Positions 18,645 through 28,491 of a DNA stretch of 64,000 bases are shown piece by piece. Source of the DNA: Affinundibacterium fentianense (GTDB lineage: Bacteria > Pseudomonadota > Gammaproteobacteria > Burkholderiales > Burkholderiaceae_D); the NCBI RefSeq assembly GCF_018139545.1, contig NZ_JAGSPJ010000007.1, positions 186,001-250,000 on the forward strand, read 5' to 3'. The notes beneath the pieces were generated by a model. It was not told where the DNA came from and ran no database searches. It saw only the letters and a list, made by a program, of their open reading frames with translations. Made by a program: the position numbers and the translations under genes. Position 1 is the stretch's first letter, and the number at the start of each line of letters is the position of its first letter.

Positions 18645-19372
18645 ACCAAGCAATGAATCAAGCAATGAAGGACCCTAACGTTAATACGCCTAGTGCACTC
18701 TTAGTCGAGGATGAGCCGCAGATCCGTCGTTTTGTACGTTCTGCATTGGAGGAAGAAGGCTGGCAGGTCAACGAATCGAGTAGCTTGCAGCGTGGCTTGA
18801 TTGATGCAGGCACTAGGCAGCCCGATTTAGTGATACTGGACTTAGGTTTGCCCGATGGTGATGGTATTGATTTTATTAAAGATGTACGACGCTGGTCTAG
18901 TGTACCGATTATCGTCTTATCCGCACGCGTCAGTGAAGTTGAAAAAATCCGCGCACTCGATGCTGGTGCCGACGACTATTTAACCAAACCGTTTGGAATA
19001 GGCGAGTTGCAAGCTCGTGTGCGCGCGACCTTGAGACGGCAGCGTCAACCAGGTGTTGATTTGAGTGGCATCGTGCAATTTGGCGATGTAAAGATCGATA
19101 TGAAAGCGAGATTGGTGACTAAAGCGGATGCAGTCGTGCATCTGACACCAACGGAATTCAGATTGCTCAATGTCTTGGTCAATAGTGCTGGCAAAGTGGT
19201 AACCAATCCACAATTGCTCAAAGAGGTTTGGGGACCATCGCATGGCGAGAGTGGTCACTACTTAAGGATTTACATGCGTTACCTAAGGCAAAAACTGGAA
19301 GATGATCCCACCCAGCCCAAGTATTTATTAACTGAAACAGCGGTTGGATATCGCCTGATGCTTCCACACTAG
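18641..19372 (+). CDS. kdpE: KdpE response regulator (copy 2, paired with full-length KdpD)
   Basis: A 243-residue OmpR-family regulator. Receiver with E23-D24-E25, phospho-acceptor D67 in VILDLGLPDGDG and K in YLTKPFG; winged-helix domain with VHLTPTEFRLLNVLVNSAGKVV and a final YLLTETAVGYRLML. It should activate kdpFABC transcription when phosphorylated by KdpD. The start overlaps the kdpD stop (ATGA). The N terminus is odd: MNQAMNQAMKD is a direct repeat that offers three in-frame ATG codons (18641, 18653, 18665), so the exact start is uncertain. It is clearly related to, but diverged from, the KdpE at 8509-9204. Confidence 0.94.
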   Translation: MNQAMNQAMKDPNVNTPSALLVEDEPQIRRFVRSALEEEGWQVNESSSLQRGLIDAGTRQPDLVILDLGLPDGDGIDFIKDVRRWSSVPIIVLSARVSEVEKIRALDAGADDYLTKPFGIGELQARVRATLRRQRQPGVDLSGIVQFGDVKIDMKARLVTKADAVVHLTPTEFRLLNVLVNSAGKVVTNPQLLKEVWGPSHGESGHYLRIYMRYLRQKLEDDPTQPKYLLTETAVGYRLMLPH

Positions 19373-19692
19373 CTCGCTGTAAATTAACCCCTTGATGAGT
19401 AGCAATCGACGATCAATTGATTCGTCGATAGGGTCTCTGTACGCCTAATTTTTGTAGCGTCGATTATCAGATAGGTCGAAGTGATTGAAGTACAACAGGG
19501 AATGTACCGCAAATCTTGTCATTCCCACGTGCTGTCTGCGGGAACCTAGCGGCGTTGTTTGATCAACCGAAGACACTGGACTCCTGCCTGCGCAGGGCTG
19601 ACGCAGTAAAAAGTATTTGTGTCCTTGCTGAAGACTGATTCAACAAGAACATTCACCAGAACGACACCGTCGTTAATTTGAAAGGAAGTAAA
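19373..19692. other. Intergenic region with a degenerate dispersed repeat
   Basis: It lies between kdpE and the TorF-like gene. Apart from the repeat at 19517-19603 I see only the ribosome-binding site AAAGGAAG just before 19693. No strong terminator for the kdp operon was found. Confidence 0.5.
19517..19603. repeat. Degenerate dispersed intergenic repeat (GTCATTCC...CCTGCGCAGG type)
   Basis: The stretch begins GTCATTCCCACGTGC, contains GCGGGAACCTAGC, and ends ACTCCTGCCTGCGCAGG. This resembles the common proteobacterial intergenic repeat in which GTCATTCCCGC...GCGGGAATC is followed by a CTGCCTGCGCAGG palindrome. The ends are degraded here. Recognition is from memory and only one copy is in the window. 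Confidence 0.4.
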
Positions 19693-20439
19693 ATGAAAAA
19701 CGTATTCGTAGTTGCAGCTATCGCGACTTTGTTTAGCAACCAAGCAGCGCAAGCACAAGATGCAGCACCAACTGTGAAGCCTGAACATTAAGTCAGCTTC
19801 AATGCAGCCTTAGCCACCGACTATCGTTATCGCGGCATCTCTCAAACCCGTTTACAACCCGCTTTGCAAGGCGGTGCAGATTATGTGAATAATCCATCTG
19901 GCTTGTATGCAGGTGTGTGGGCATCCACCATCAAATGGACCAAAGACGCAGGCGGTGGAGGTAGTGTTGAAGTCGATTTGTATGCAGGTAAGCGCGGTGC
20001 ATTGACTAGTGACATCAGTTATGACGTCGGTGTTTTGACTTACGTGTATCCATCCAATGGATTGGCCGTGAGCGCGAATACGACAGAGATTTATGGTCAG
20101 CTCAATTACGGTTCAGTGTATGCGAAATATTCGAACTCCACGACGAATTTGTTTGGCTTTGCAAGCAGTAAAAACAGTGGCTACCTAGACATCGGTGCGA
20201 ACGTGGAAATAGACAGTGGCTTGGTCTTGAATTTACATGCGGGGCATCAACAAGTGAAAAACAATAATACCTACACCTATACCGATTGGAAAATCGGCGT
20301 TACGAAAGATTTCGGCGTCCTCAGTGCGTCTTTAGCTGTCATTGGTACGAATGCTGGTGAAGTTGCTTATGCCTCACCCGCGAATGGAAAATTCCTTGGT
20401 AGAACTTCTGTTGTGGCTATGGTGGGCAAAACTTTCTAA
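19693..20439 (+). pseudogene. TorF/TIGR02001-like outer-membrane protein broken by an in-frame stop
   Basis: ATG 19693 follows AAAGGAAG and encodes a perfect signal peptide (MKNVFVVAAIATLFSNQAAQA) and eleven further residues, then TAA at 19789-19791. The same frame continues without interruption to 20439. Its first residues after the stop, VSFNAALATDYRYRGISQT, are the hallmark start of TIGR02001/TorF family outer-membrane beta-barrels, normally preceded by an acidic residue. One G-to-T change (GAA to TAA) explains the break. The remaining 216 codons form a normal barrel with alternating strands and a terminal aromatic residue (VVAMVGKTF). It is a recent pseudogene, or readthrough, or a sequencing error. 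The family is thought to make outer-membrane porin-like proteins; the substrate is not known. Confidence 0.8.
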
Positions 20440-20557
20440 GATTGGATAGGGAACGATCGCACTATCTAATGGGCGACACGATTCGCCAAATTTCGCCAAA
20501 TCGATGTCTCTCGACGGACTTCTTTTTGGTGAATCGTTCACCCAAATTCCATAGTCC

Positions 20558-21523
20558 TCACAACCAACCAGATTTTTTGAAGCGATAATATAGGTAAGCG
20601 CAGACACTTACCATCAATCCAAGTGCAGCGGGATAACCATATTCCCATTTGAGTTCTGGCATATGTTCAAAATTCATACCCCAGATCCCAGCGAAGGCGG
20701 TTGCTACCGCAAAGATCGCAGCCCAAGCAGCGAGTCGTTTGTTAACTTCGCTTTCGTCAATGTTGACCAGCGATAAACTAACTTGTATCGCCGTGCTGAT
20801 CGTGTCCCGGATCGATTCAATTGATGTATTGATGCGGTAGAGATGATCGTGCACATCGCGGAAATATTCTTGCGTGCCGACACAGATCGGTGGAACGCGT
20901 CCACCATCAAGCTTGCTAACTGCTTCGAGTAAAGGTGCAACGGCATGTTTTAAAATCATCACTTTACGTTTAAGTTGGTACAGTTGTTCAATATTTAAAC
21001 GTTGTGAGCCTTGGGTAAAAATGTGGTCTTCTATTGCTTCTAGTTCTGACTCCAAAGCATCCACCACTGGGAAATAACGATCGACCACCGCATCCATCAA
21101 GGCGTACAAAACAAAGGCAGAACCCTTCATGAGATGATGCGGTTCACGCTCGCAGCGAGACCTGACCCCAAGAAAACCTTGTTGGCAGCGATTGCGCGTT
21201 GATAAAACGTAGTTTTCACCGACAAAGACATCGACTTCGCCGACAGATAATTCCCCATCGATGATTTCTACAGTTTGCATGACAGCGAAGAGAGAATCGC
21301 CATATTCTTCGATTTTTGGACGTTGATGTCCCTTCATCGAATCTTCTACGGCTAACTCATGTAGGCCAAATTCCCCCTGCATCTGCGTCAGTTCATCGGC
21401 TTCTGCATCTTTTAACGCAACCCATACAAAGCAATCGCTTCTCTTGACATATTCACTAATGTCTTCCACCGAAATATCGGCGAGTTTCTTTCCTTCTTGG
21501 TAGGCCACACAATTAATTAACAT
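20558..21523 (-). CDS. corA: CorA-family magnesium/divalent cation transporter
   Basis: A 321-residue protein of standard CorA length. A large N-terminal cytoplasmic alpha/beta domain and long helix (for example LYQLKRKVMILKHAVAPLLEAV) lead to two C-terminal membrane helices. The first ends with the signature GMNFEHMPEL (G282-M283-N284), which forms the pore entrance. The second (about 300-313) is followed by the basic tail YRFKKSGWL. CorA is a pentameric Mg2+ channel-like importer that also passes Co2+ and Ni2+. It is transcribed alone and converges on the broken TorF-like gene. Confidence 0.95.
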   Translation of the reverse strand: MLINCVAYQEGKKLADISVEDISEYVKRSDCFVWVALKDAEADELTQMQGEFGLHELAVEDSMKGHQRPKIEEYGDSLFAVMQTVEIIDGELSVGEVDVFVGENYVLSTRNRCQQGFLGVRSRCEREPHHLMKGSAFVLYALMDAVVDRYFPVVDALESELEAIEDHIFTQGSQRLNIEQLYQLKRKVMILKHAVAPLLEAVSKLDGGRVPPICVGTQEYFRDVHDHLYRINTSIESIRDTISTAIQVSLSLVNIDESEVNKRLAAWAAIFAVATAFAGIWGMNFEHMPELKWEYGYPAALGLMVSVCAYLYYRFKKSGWL

Positions 21524-21843
21524 GCTTTGTACGCTCCAAATCCTTGTTCTGCATTCGCATCCGTCCGTTCAGGAGGGGGAAGCTTGGCATCATATCGCGA
21601 AACTTGAGATCAATCATGCTTTGCTGAGTCCGAGATGGGTTGATCGATTCGTCTCTATGTAGGAAAGTGAATCCTATCGACACGCCCGCGGGGATCGAGT
21701 TCCGATGAATCTAGAAGACCAGTTGCGCAACAGAAAACGCTGATTTTGGGCAATTTTTTTATAAAAATGGCTAGAAAGCTGTACTTCACCTTTAGAATCT
21801 CAGCTTACCCAGATTCCCATAATCGGATTCATTAGATTGCCGC
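21524..21843. other. Divergent intergenic region, no element recognised
   Basis: About 320 bp between corA (reverse) and the hybrid kinase (forward). I looked for an Mg2+-responsive leader of the M-box or mgtA type before corA and recognised none. There is an AT-rich stretch at about 21750-21775, possibly a promoter for the kinase, without a convincing -35. Confidence 0.4.
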
Positions 21844-24800
21844 ATGTTGAAAAATAAAGCCTCATTTTCTGATTGGCACTACAAAATAGTGATGCTGACG
21901 CTCGTGGTCGTGCTCGGCATTTTGGATATTTGGGCTAGCAGTCAATGGCAGCGCAAAGCTGCCCCGCTTGTGGCAGGTGAAATTGGCGCGATCTTTGGTG
22001 TTCCAGATCGTCACTACCGACTACCGATAGAAAAACTGGAGCCAGGTTCCCCTTTACTGAAGGCCGGCGCCAAAGTCGGCGATCGTGTCGTTTTCGAGCA
22101 ATTGGGTGATCAAAGTCGTTTGTTGAGCTTGGATGAGCAGGTGCGGCTTTGGTGGTTCCCATCCGGTGAAACGACACCAGTTGGCAAATTATTGGTACTC
22201 AGTCCACATCCTAAAAATTTGCGCCATGCAGAAATTTGGCTATCTGTCACTTTGCTGCAGTTTGCCACGACATTTATCGCGATGTTTATTATTCTGATGT
22301 TGGTACGGCGGCATGCGAATAGTACACCGATGCGTGCATTGGCGATGGCAATGATGGCGATTATTCCAGACACCTTCATTACGTATTTACCGGGAGGTGC
22401 ATTACAAAATTGGTTGACCGCCTACTTGTTTCCGATTGAGTTATTTGTCGGCTATGTTTTTTTTACGTATTTCTGTCTGATCTTTCCAGAGAGTCGACCT
22501 CATTGGCGTTTGCGTTGGGTCAGGATTGTTTTCTATATTTATGCGCTTTTCTTTGCGAGCTATACATGCTGTTACATCGCACAAAATTTGGAATTGTTAC
22601 CCTGGGAACTGCGTGAATTTTTGAATTTACGTTTGTGGCGCCGCGCGATGGCAATCACATCCGTGATATTTTCTTTAGGTGCTTTAGCGATTTCCTGGCG
22701 TGCGAGCAGTGGCATTACACGCCAACGTTTGGCTTGGATTGGTTTTTGTATGAGCCATATCTATGCGATCTATCTGTTCTATAACTTATTCCGCATCATG
22801 GACGAGGAAATTTCGCTCGCCTATTTTGAGTTGTGCATTAATCTGATTATTTTTCTCGCTTATGGCGGTCTAGGTTATGCCTTACTTCGAAATCGTTTAT
22901 TCGATTTTAGTTTTGCATTGAATCGATTTAGCGTCTATGTTTTGCTCGCGCTTGGCCTAATTACTTGTTTGATTTTGATGCAGTTATTCGCTACGCGTTA
23001 TTTGAATTTGGATGCCCGATGGAAGACCTTGATGTTCGACTTCGTTTGTGGGCTTATTTTCATCCTTGCATATAGACCGTGGCGAGAAATCTCGGAGCGT
23101 TTGGTTCGAACTTGGTTGTATCCGAAATGGCGGGTACAGGAGGAGGCGCTGCAAATTGCCGTAGCGAACGCCGCTGATATTCAGGGCAGAGAAGCGCTGC
23201 TGGAGCACTATATTCATAGTTTTCATTCCTACACGGGCGGGGCGCTGAGTGCGATTTATCTCTACCACGATGGCCAATGTCGCAAAATCGCGGGCGATTT
23301 TGTCCTAGCGCCTAAAGAAATTGAAACTTGGGGGGGCGACTTAGCGCGAATTTTGCGCGCTCGTGTGCCACTCTCCTTGAGCGATGTTGCTGGTGAAAAT
23401 GCCTTGGTGATTCCTTTCACCCATCGCGGTAATTTGACTGGAATGTTATTAATTGGTGGTCGACCTGACTTCAATCAATATCGCCCCGATGAAATCCGAA
23501 CTTTAGTGCAAACGGCTGCACTGCTGGATCAAGATTTGCAGGCCGAGGCGCAACGCTCGCACCAACAAATGTTAGCGGACAAAATCGCTGCAGAATTGCA
23601 AGCGCGTGAAGCAGCAGAGTCGGCGAACCTAGCAAAAAGCGCATTCCTTGCGACCATGAGTCACGAAATTCGCACGCCGATGAATGCAATCATTGGTTTG
23701 GCCTATCTTTCTTTACGCACTGAAATGAGCCCACGACAACGGGATTATTTGAATAAGATCCACGAGGCTGGCAATACATTGTTGGGAATTATTAATAGTA
23801 TTCTGGATTTTTCTAAGATCGAAGCGGGAAAAATGGAAGTCGATTTCAGTCCTTTTTCTCTCGATGATGTGATGACGCATGTGAACACAGTGACGGCGCA
23901 GCGGGCCTTTGAAAAAGGCTTGCGATTGAGTATTGATGTCCCGCCGCATATCCCACGTTATCTCGTCGGCGACGCACTACGGCTAGGACAAATTCTTGTT
24001 AATTTAGTCAATAATGCGATCAAGTTTACCGAACAGGGTGAGGTGTCACTCACAGTGGAACTCAATGGGAGCCATAGTCAACATCCAGCAAAGAGTCTAA
24101 ATCTCCATTTCTCAGTGCGAGACACGGGTATTGGTATGACGAATGATCAACTTTCGAGATTATTTTCTGCATTCACCCAGGCAGATAGCTCTACTAGTCG
24201 TAAGTTTGGCGGAACGGGTCTAGGCTTGTCGATCTCACACCAGCTGGTCGACTTGCTCGGTGGCCACATTCACGCTACCAGTGAAATTGGCCTAGGTTCA
24301 TGTTTTGAATTTAGTTTGCCATTTGATCTGTGTAGTGAGTTGACGCTGCAACAGATGGGAACGACCCTGTCAAATACGCACCAAACTTATCACGACACAC
24401 GGATTTTGTTGGTCGAAGATAATCAGATCAATCAACAAATCGCGGTCGAATTGCTTGCGACGGTAGGCATCCATGTAACGGTTGCCGATGGTGGGCAGCA
24501 AGCTTTGACTATTTTGGAACAACACGCAGTTGCAACATTCGATTTAATTTTGATGGATCTTGAGATGCCTGGCATGGACGGACATCAGGCCACCATCGCG
24601 ATACGTCAGCAAGCTATTTACTATGCAATTCCGATTATTGCGATGACGGCACATGCGATGGCGGATGTTCGTCAGCGTTGTTTGGAAGAAGGAATGCAGG
24701 ATTTTCTTTCGAAACCAGTACAACCGACTGCCTTGTTTTCAACCTTGGCACGTTGGTTGAAACACAAAGTCACGACCGCATCGAGTTTGGCTATTCAGCA

Positions 24801-25455
24801 AGAGCAAGCGGACTATCAGGTGACAGGTGAAACGATGGCGACGATCGACGCCGACGATTTTTCTCATTTTAGACATATCGATGCACAGCGCGGTTTGAGT
24901 TTAATGATGGGGAAAGCGAGTCTGTACGTACAGGTGCTGCATCGTTTTCGTGAGGGCCAAACGCAGACTTCCGCCCAAATTTATGAATCCATTATGCAGC
25001 AACAGTTTGAACGGGCCTTACTTTGCGTTCATACACTAAAAGGTTTGGCCGGCAGTATTGGCGCGACACAATTGCAGCTAGACGCGAGTCAATTAGAAAC
25101 AGCAATTCAATCGGATGGCTTGCCAGAGCATTGTCTCAATTTGGCCGAAAAATTGGCGATCTCCCTACAAAATGTGTTGAGCGATTTACGTCATTTGCCA
25201 GTCGTTCCGATCCCCGCCTCCTCAGTCGATCAGGATAAGCTCGTGGTGAGCCCCGAACAATGGCAATCAAGTTCACAACAACTCATCGAATTATTGCGCA
25301 GCGACAGTGGCGACTGCCCTCAATTTTTTGATCAGCATCGGCATATCTTCGCGCAGTTTATGGAGACTGAACGTGTGAACGAAATTGCCCAATTCATCGC
25401 GGACTATGCTTACGAAGAAGCACTGGCCCATCTCCTTGCTGGCGGTCCAAATTAA
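21844..25455 (+). CDS. Hybrid sensor kinase: PDZ-like/membrane sensor, GAF, HisKA, HATPase, REC, HPt
   Basis: A 1203-residue phosphorelay protein. TM1 (about 15-33) is followed by a periplasmic PDZ-like segment (about 45-115, with [20 protein letters not shown]). A cluster of about seven more membrane helices spans about 130-400, then GAF-like (about 435-570), coiled coil, HisKA with H607 in [11 protein letters not shown], HATPase with [19 protein letters not shown] and [10 protein letters not shown], receiver with D905 in [13 protein letters not shown], and HPt with H1063 in [12 protein letters not shown]. All relay residues are present, so phosphate can run H-D-H to an outside regulator. 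No regulator is adjacent; the next gene is an aminotransferase. The PDZ-like fold suggests sensing of a peptide or misfolded envelope protein (inference). Confidence 0.9.
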   Translation: MLKNKASFSDWHYKIVMLTLVVVLGILDIWASSQWQRKAAPLVAGEIGAIFGVPDRHYRLPIEKLEPGSPLLKAGAKVGDRVVFEQLGDQSRLLSLDEQVRLWWFPSGETTPVGKLLVLSPHPKNLRHAEIWLSVTLLQFATTFIAMFIILMLVRRHANSTPMRALAMAMMAIIPDTFITYLPGGALQNWLTAYLFPIELFVGYVFFTYFCLIFPESRPHWRLRWVRIVFYIYALFFASYTCCYIAQNLELLPWELREFLNLRLWRRAMAITSVIFSLGALAISWRASSGITRQRLAWIGFCMSHIYAIYLFYNLFRIMDEEISLAYFELCINLIIFLAYGGLGYALLRNRLFDFSFALNRFSVYVLLALGLITCLILMQLFATRYLNLDARWKTLMFDFVCGLIFILAYRPWREISERLVRTWLYPKWRVQEEALQIAVANAADIQGREALLEHYIHSFHSYTGGALSAIYLYHDGQCRKIAGDFVLAPKEIETWGGDLARILRARVPLSLSDVAGENALVIPFTHRGNLTGMLLIGGRPDFNQYRPDEIRTLVQTAALLDQDLQAEAQRSHQQMLADKIAAELQAREAAESANLAKSAFLATMSHEIRTPMNAIIGLAYLSLRTEMSPRQRDYLNKIHEAGNTLLGIINSILDFSKIEAGKMEVDFSPFSLDDVMTHVNTVTAQRAFEKGLRLSIDVPPHIPRYLVGDALRLGQILVNLVNNAIKFTEQGEVSLTVELNGSHSQHPAKSLNLHFSVRDTGIGMTNDQLSRLFSAFTQADSSTSRKFGGTGLGLSISHQLVDLLGGHIHATSEIGLGSCFEFSLPFDLCSELTLQQMGTTLSNTHQTYHDTRILLVEDNQINQQIAVELLATVGIHVTVADGGQQALTILEQHAVATFDLILMDLEMPGMDGHQATIAIRQQAIYYAIPIIAMTAHAMADVRQRCLEEGMQDFLSKPVQPTALFSTLARWLKHKVTTASSLAIQQEQADYQVTGETMATIDADDFSHFRHIDAQRGLSLMMGKASLYVQVLHRFREGQTQTSAQIYESIMQQQFERALLCVHTLKGLAGSIGATQLQLDASQLETAIQSDGLPEHCLNLAEKLAISLQNVLSDLRHLPVVPIPASSVDQDKLVVSPEQWQSSSQQLIELLRSDSGDCPQFFDQHRHIFAQFMETERVNEIAQFIADYAYEEALAHLLAGGPN

Positions 25456-25618
25456 TATCGCAGCGGAATCGACACAGCGCATGACGAAAAAACGGATGAA
25501 TCAACAGCTATCACCCATGGTTAGCTCTGCGTCTTCTCTGATTTGCTTCAATGACATTTCTATCAATGCGGCTTAACGTTACACTGTCGATATCGACTTA
25601 GTGCCCTTTAAGGAAGTT

Positions 25619-26818
25619 ATGGAAAGTAGAAAAGCCAGTGCGACAATAGCGCGATCTTACAGTCAGCGCAGCCAAGCAATAGAACCATTTCACGTCATGG
25701 CGTTGCTGGCTCGCGCAAATGAATTGCAAGCTGCTGGACATGACGTCATACATCTTGAAATCGGTGAGCCAGATTTTGTCACAGCGGCACCGATTATTCG
25801 AGCAGGGCAAGCTGCATTGGCCGCAGGCCATACACGCTATACCGCGGCACGCGGATTGCCAGCTTTACGTGAAGCCATTAGTCAGTTTTATCAAATACGT
25901 TATGGACTTCAGATTGCACCACATCGTATCTTGATCACACCAGGCGGTTCTGGCGCGTTGTTGTTGGCTACGAGTTTATTAGTCAATCCTGGTAAGCACT
26001 GGCTAATGGCAGACCCTGGTTATCCGTGCAACCGTCACTTTTTACGCCTTGTTGAAGCTTCCGCTAAATTGGTGCCAGTTGGTGCCGAATCAAACTACCA
26101 ATTGACCGCCGATTTAATTCGTCATTTTTCGGACGAAAATACAGTTGGATCTTTAGTTGCTTCACCGGCCAATCCTACGGGAACAATACTTGATCGCGAT
26201 CAATTGCGGTCGATTTCTGACGTGTTAAGCGCACAAGGGCAACATTTGGTGGTCGACGAAATCTATCATGGACTGACTTATGGAACGGATGCGTGTAGTG
26301 TGCTTGAGGTCGATGATCATGCTTTTGTGTTGAATAGTTTTTCAAAATATTTTGGTATGACTGGATGGCGACTTGGTTGGTTGGTCGCACCTGACGCCGC
26401 GGTGCCCGAGTTGGAAAAACTGGCGCAGAACCTATATATCAGCGCATCAAGTGTGGCGCAATATGCGGCATTGGCTTGTTTTGAGCCTGAGAGCATTGCG
26501 ATTTTCGAGGAACGACGTCAAGCATTCGCGCAACGTCGAGATTTTCTTTTGCCAGCATTGCGTGAACTCGGATTTAAAATTGAAGTGGAGCCGCAAGGCG
26601 CGTTTTATCTTTATGCCGATATGAGTGCGTTTGGTGGGGATGCGTATCGCTTCTGTCAGCATTTTTTAGAGACGGAACACCTCGCATTTACGCCGGGCTT
26701 GGATTTTGGTCAACATCGCGCACAGCAACATGTACGATTCGCCTATACTCAGGATTTATCGCGTTTGCAAGTTGCGGTTGACCGAATCGCCCATGGTCTA
26801 AGACATTGGCAAGGATAA
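25619..26818 (+). CDS. PLP-dependent class I/II aminotransferase
   Basis: A fold-type I aminotransferase of 399 residues. K243 in SFSKYFGMTGWRLGW should bind pyridoxal phosphate. The substrate and cofactor motifs LEIGEPDF, TRYTAARGLPALREAI, SPANPTGTI and VVDEIYHGL are all in order, and the carboxylate-binding arginine is in VRFAYT near the C terminus. It most resembles the AspC/ArAT-type group that acts on aspartate, alanine or aromatic amino acids; the exact substrate cannot be read from sequence. ATG 25619 has AAGGAAG just upstream and was preferred to GTG 25601. It is followed after 4 bp by a small ORF and then by a sulfotransferase gene. Confidence 0.9.
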   Translation: MESRKASATIARSYSQRSQAIEPFHVMALLARANELQAAGHDVIHLEIGEPDFVTAAPIIRAGQAALAAGHTRYTAARGLPALREAISQFYQIRYGLQIAPHRILITPGGSGALLLATSLLVNPGKHWLMADPGYPCNRHFLRLVEASAKLVPVGAESNYQLTADLIRHFSDENTVGSLVASPANPTGTILDRDQLRSISDVLSAQGQHLVVDEIYHGLTYGTDACSVLEVDDHAFVLNSFSKYFGMTGWRLGWLVAPDAAVPELEKLAQNLYISASSVAQYAALACFEPESIAIFEERRQAFAQRRDFLLPALRELGFKIEVEPQGAFYLYADMSAFGGDAYRFCQHFLETEHLAFTPGLDFGQHRAQQHVRFAYTQDLSRLQVAVDRIAHGLRHWQG

Positions 26819-26822
26819 TCTG

Positions 26823-26933
26823 ATGATAGTCACTTTGCGAAACTCGAGAGACGACGTACGGGGCGTGGGCAATCTGGCTACTGCGTTGGTATCGCGAATT
26901 GGTACAAGTCGATTCGGGAGGGTGTGTCGATGA
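26823..26933 (+). CDS. Candidate small ORF (36 aa) coupled to the sulfotransferase gene
   Basis: ATG 26823 lies seven bases after AAGGA and 4 bp past the aminotransferase stop. Its TGA (26931-26933) overlaps the sulfotransferase ATG as ATGA. The peptide is basic and Arg-rich (MIVTLRNSRDD... ending GRVCR) with no membrane helix and no family I recognise. Placement suggests translational coupling, but it may be only a chance frame. Confidence 0.3.
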   Translation: MIVTLRNSRDDVRGVGNLATALVSRIGTSRFGRVCR

Positions 26934-27661
26934 TCATTAGTCATCAGCATCGTCTCGTGATTCTATTCCCGTGGAAAACGGCGAGTCAGACAATTCGTTT
27001 CCGTTTGAAGCATCTTGATCAGTCTCCCTATCCGAAGAGCTATCATTTCAATCCTTATTTGCAGCGAGTTGTGCATCAACATATTACCTTGGCTGATTTT
27101 TCTTTGTTACCCGAAGCGCAACTAGGCTATCGGCTCGCGGTATTTGTGCGCAACCCATATGATCGAGTGTATTCAGGATTCCAACAAATTTTGCGCGATG
27201 CCTTGTCGCAACCCAAATGGCAACTGCCCGCAAGCTGGATACACCAATTGGTAACACAACAATTGGCAGATAATTTTGAAGAAATTTGTCGATCGAGCTT
27301 TGACATCAATCGATGGTTTGCGCAGTTGCCGCTACATAAGATCTTAGAACTTGGTCGTAACAGTAGTTTATATCTCCATCCTTGCTCCTATTGGACACAT
27401 CGTGTAGATCAGTTGGTGGTAGATTTTGTTGGCAAGGTAGAGAGCTTTGAAGAGGATTTTGCTCGACTCTGTGAACTGTATGGCTTGGAGCCTGCATCCA
27501 CTGTGTCAGTGAACCAGACTCCGGCGAGTGAACTCCCGAAAGTGCAAGCAATTCATGGGTTTCGCTACGCGAAATTATTTGAGCCGCAAAACATCGAGAA
27601 GATTAATGCCGTATTCAAATCGGACTTTGTGCATTTTAACTACCCAATTTTAACCCCTTGA
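26930..27661 (+). CDS. Sulfotransferase family protein
   Basis: A 243-residue protein with the two PAPS-contact regions of family 2 sulfotransferases. FPWKTASQTIRFRL (about 14-27) replaces the usual PKTAGTSL 5'-phosphosulfate loop, and LAVFVRNPYDRVYSGF (about 70-85) is the 3'-phosphate-binding strand and helix with the conserved R and S. The mid-protein W/H-rich part and the C-terminal FKSDFVHFNY are typical of sulfotransferases that act on sugars or lipids. The first motif has W in place of P, so activity is likely but not certain. ATG 26930 follows GGGAGGG with good spacing; GTG at 26924 is a poorer start. It lies 45 bp before the methyltransferase. Confidence 0.75.
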   Translation: MIISHQHRLVILFPWKTASQTIRFRLKHLDQSPYPKSYHFNPYLQRVVHQHITLADFSLLPEAQLGYRLAVFVRNPYDRVYSGFQQILRDALSQPKWQLPASWIHQLVTQQLADNFEEICRSSFDINRWFAQLPLHKILELGRNSSLYLHPCSYWTHRVDQLVVDFVGKVESFEEDFARLCELYGLEPASTVSVNQTPASELPKVQAIHGFRYAKLFEPQNIEKINAVFKSDFVHFNYPILTP

Positions 27662-27706
27662 TTTCTGTTGATTTATCAGCGAAACGCAAATTTTAAAGAG
27701 AACTTC

Positions 27707-28393
27707 ATGCATCCAAGTGCACTGCAGAATTGTCAACTTTTCTTCGATCATTATCATTCCGGTTTTTCGCCCGACGCACAAGTCATGGAAATTGGTTCAC
27801 AAGATGTGAACGGCAGTCTACGGCCTATTTTTTCTCCAACTTTCTCTTATACAGGGGTGGATTTTGTTGCCGCGAAGGGTGTTGACGTCGTCTTAGATGA
27901 TCCCTACCAATTGCCGTTTGCCGATGCGTCCATGGATGTGATTGTTTCGAGCTCCTGTTTTGAACATTCAGAAATGTTTTGGTTGGTATTCTTAGAGGTG
28001 ATGAGGGTTCTCAAGCCTCATGGCTTGTTTTATTTGAATGTGCCATCGAATGGCGCTTTTCATCAATATCCGGTGGACTGTTGGCGTTTTTATCCCGATA
28101 GCGGAAAGGCGCTGGTTACATGGGCAAAACGGAATGGAATACCAGCAGCATTGCTCGAATCCTATGTCAGCGAGCAAGGGACAGGGCAATGGAACGATTT
28201 TGTTGCGGTATTTCTGAAAGACGAGGCACATGTCACACGTTACCCTTCGCGGATTACGCAGCATGTAGAAACTTATCGGAATGCGTATCGATTTGAATCC
28301 AATGAAATTCAAAAGCTTGCCGTATTGCCAGAAGATATGCGCAAGCTTGTGTTGATTCATAAAGTCATTGCCGGCAAGGTCGCGCTAAAATGA
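27707..28393 (+). CDS. Class I SAM-dependent methyltransferase
   Basis: A 228-residue methyltransferase of the Methyltransf_11 type. VMEIGSQDVNGSLR (about 26-39) is the glycine-poor motif I loop, YTGVDFVAAKGVDVVLDD the acidic motif II, and DASMDVIVSSSCFEHSEMFW the motif with a post-I aspartate. Motif III is EVMRVLKPHGLFYLNVPSNG. The long C-terminal part has DCWRFYPDSGKALVTW. Similar proteins methylate sugars or cell-envelope glycans in cell-surface clusters, but no substrate can be read here. An in-frame TTG at 27668 is less likely than ATG 27707. It lies right behind the sulfotransferase, suggesting joint decoration of a secreted or surface molecule (inference). Confidence 0.75.
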   Translation: MHPSALQNCQLFFDHYHSGFSPDAQVMEIGSQDVNGSLRPIFSPTFSYTGVDFVAAKGVDVVLDDPYQLPFADASMDVIVSSSCFEHSEMFWLVFLEVMRVLKPHGLFYLNVPSNGAFHQYPVDCWRFYPDSGKALVTWAKRNGIPAALLESYVSEQGTGQWNDFVAVFLKDEAHVTRYPSRITQHVETYRNAYRFESNEIQKLAVLPEDMRKLVLIHKVIAGKVALK

Positions 28394-28491
28394 GCTCCTC
28401 TTCTTGTCGTCTTAAATCGATCATATTCGCATTCTGTTGAGATTGTCTTTTTGATTCTTGCGAACTATCATGAAGTTCTAGTCAGGATCAG

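Noticed and set aside
21524..21700. An Mg2+-sensing leader before corA
   Set aside because: No M-box-like or mgtA-like conserved stems seen, and corA is generally not under such control.
25482..25576. A 31-codon forward frame between the hybrid kinase and the aminotransferase
   Set aside because: No ribosome-binding site before its ATG and no membrane helix or motif; chance frame.
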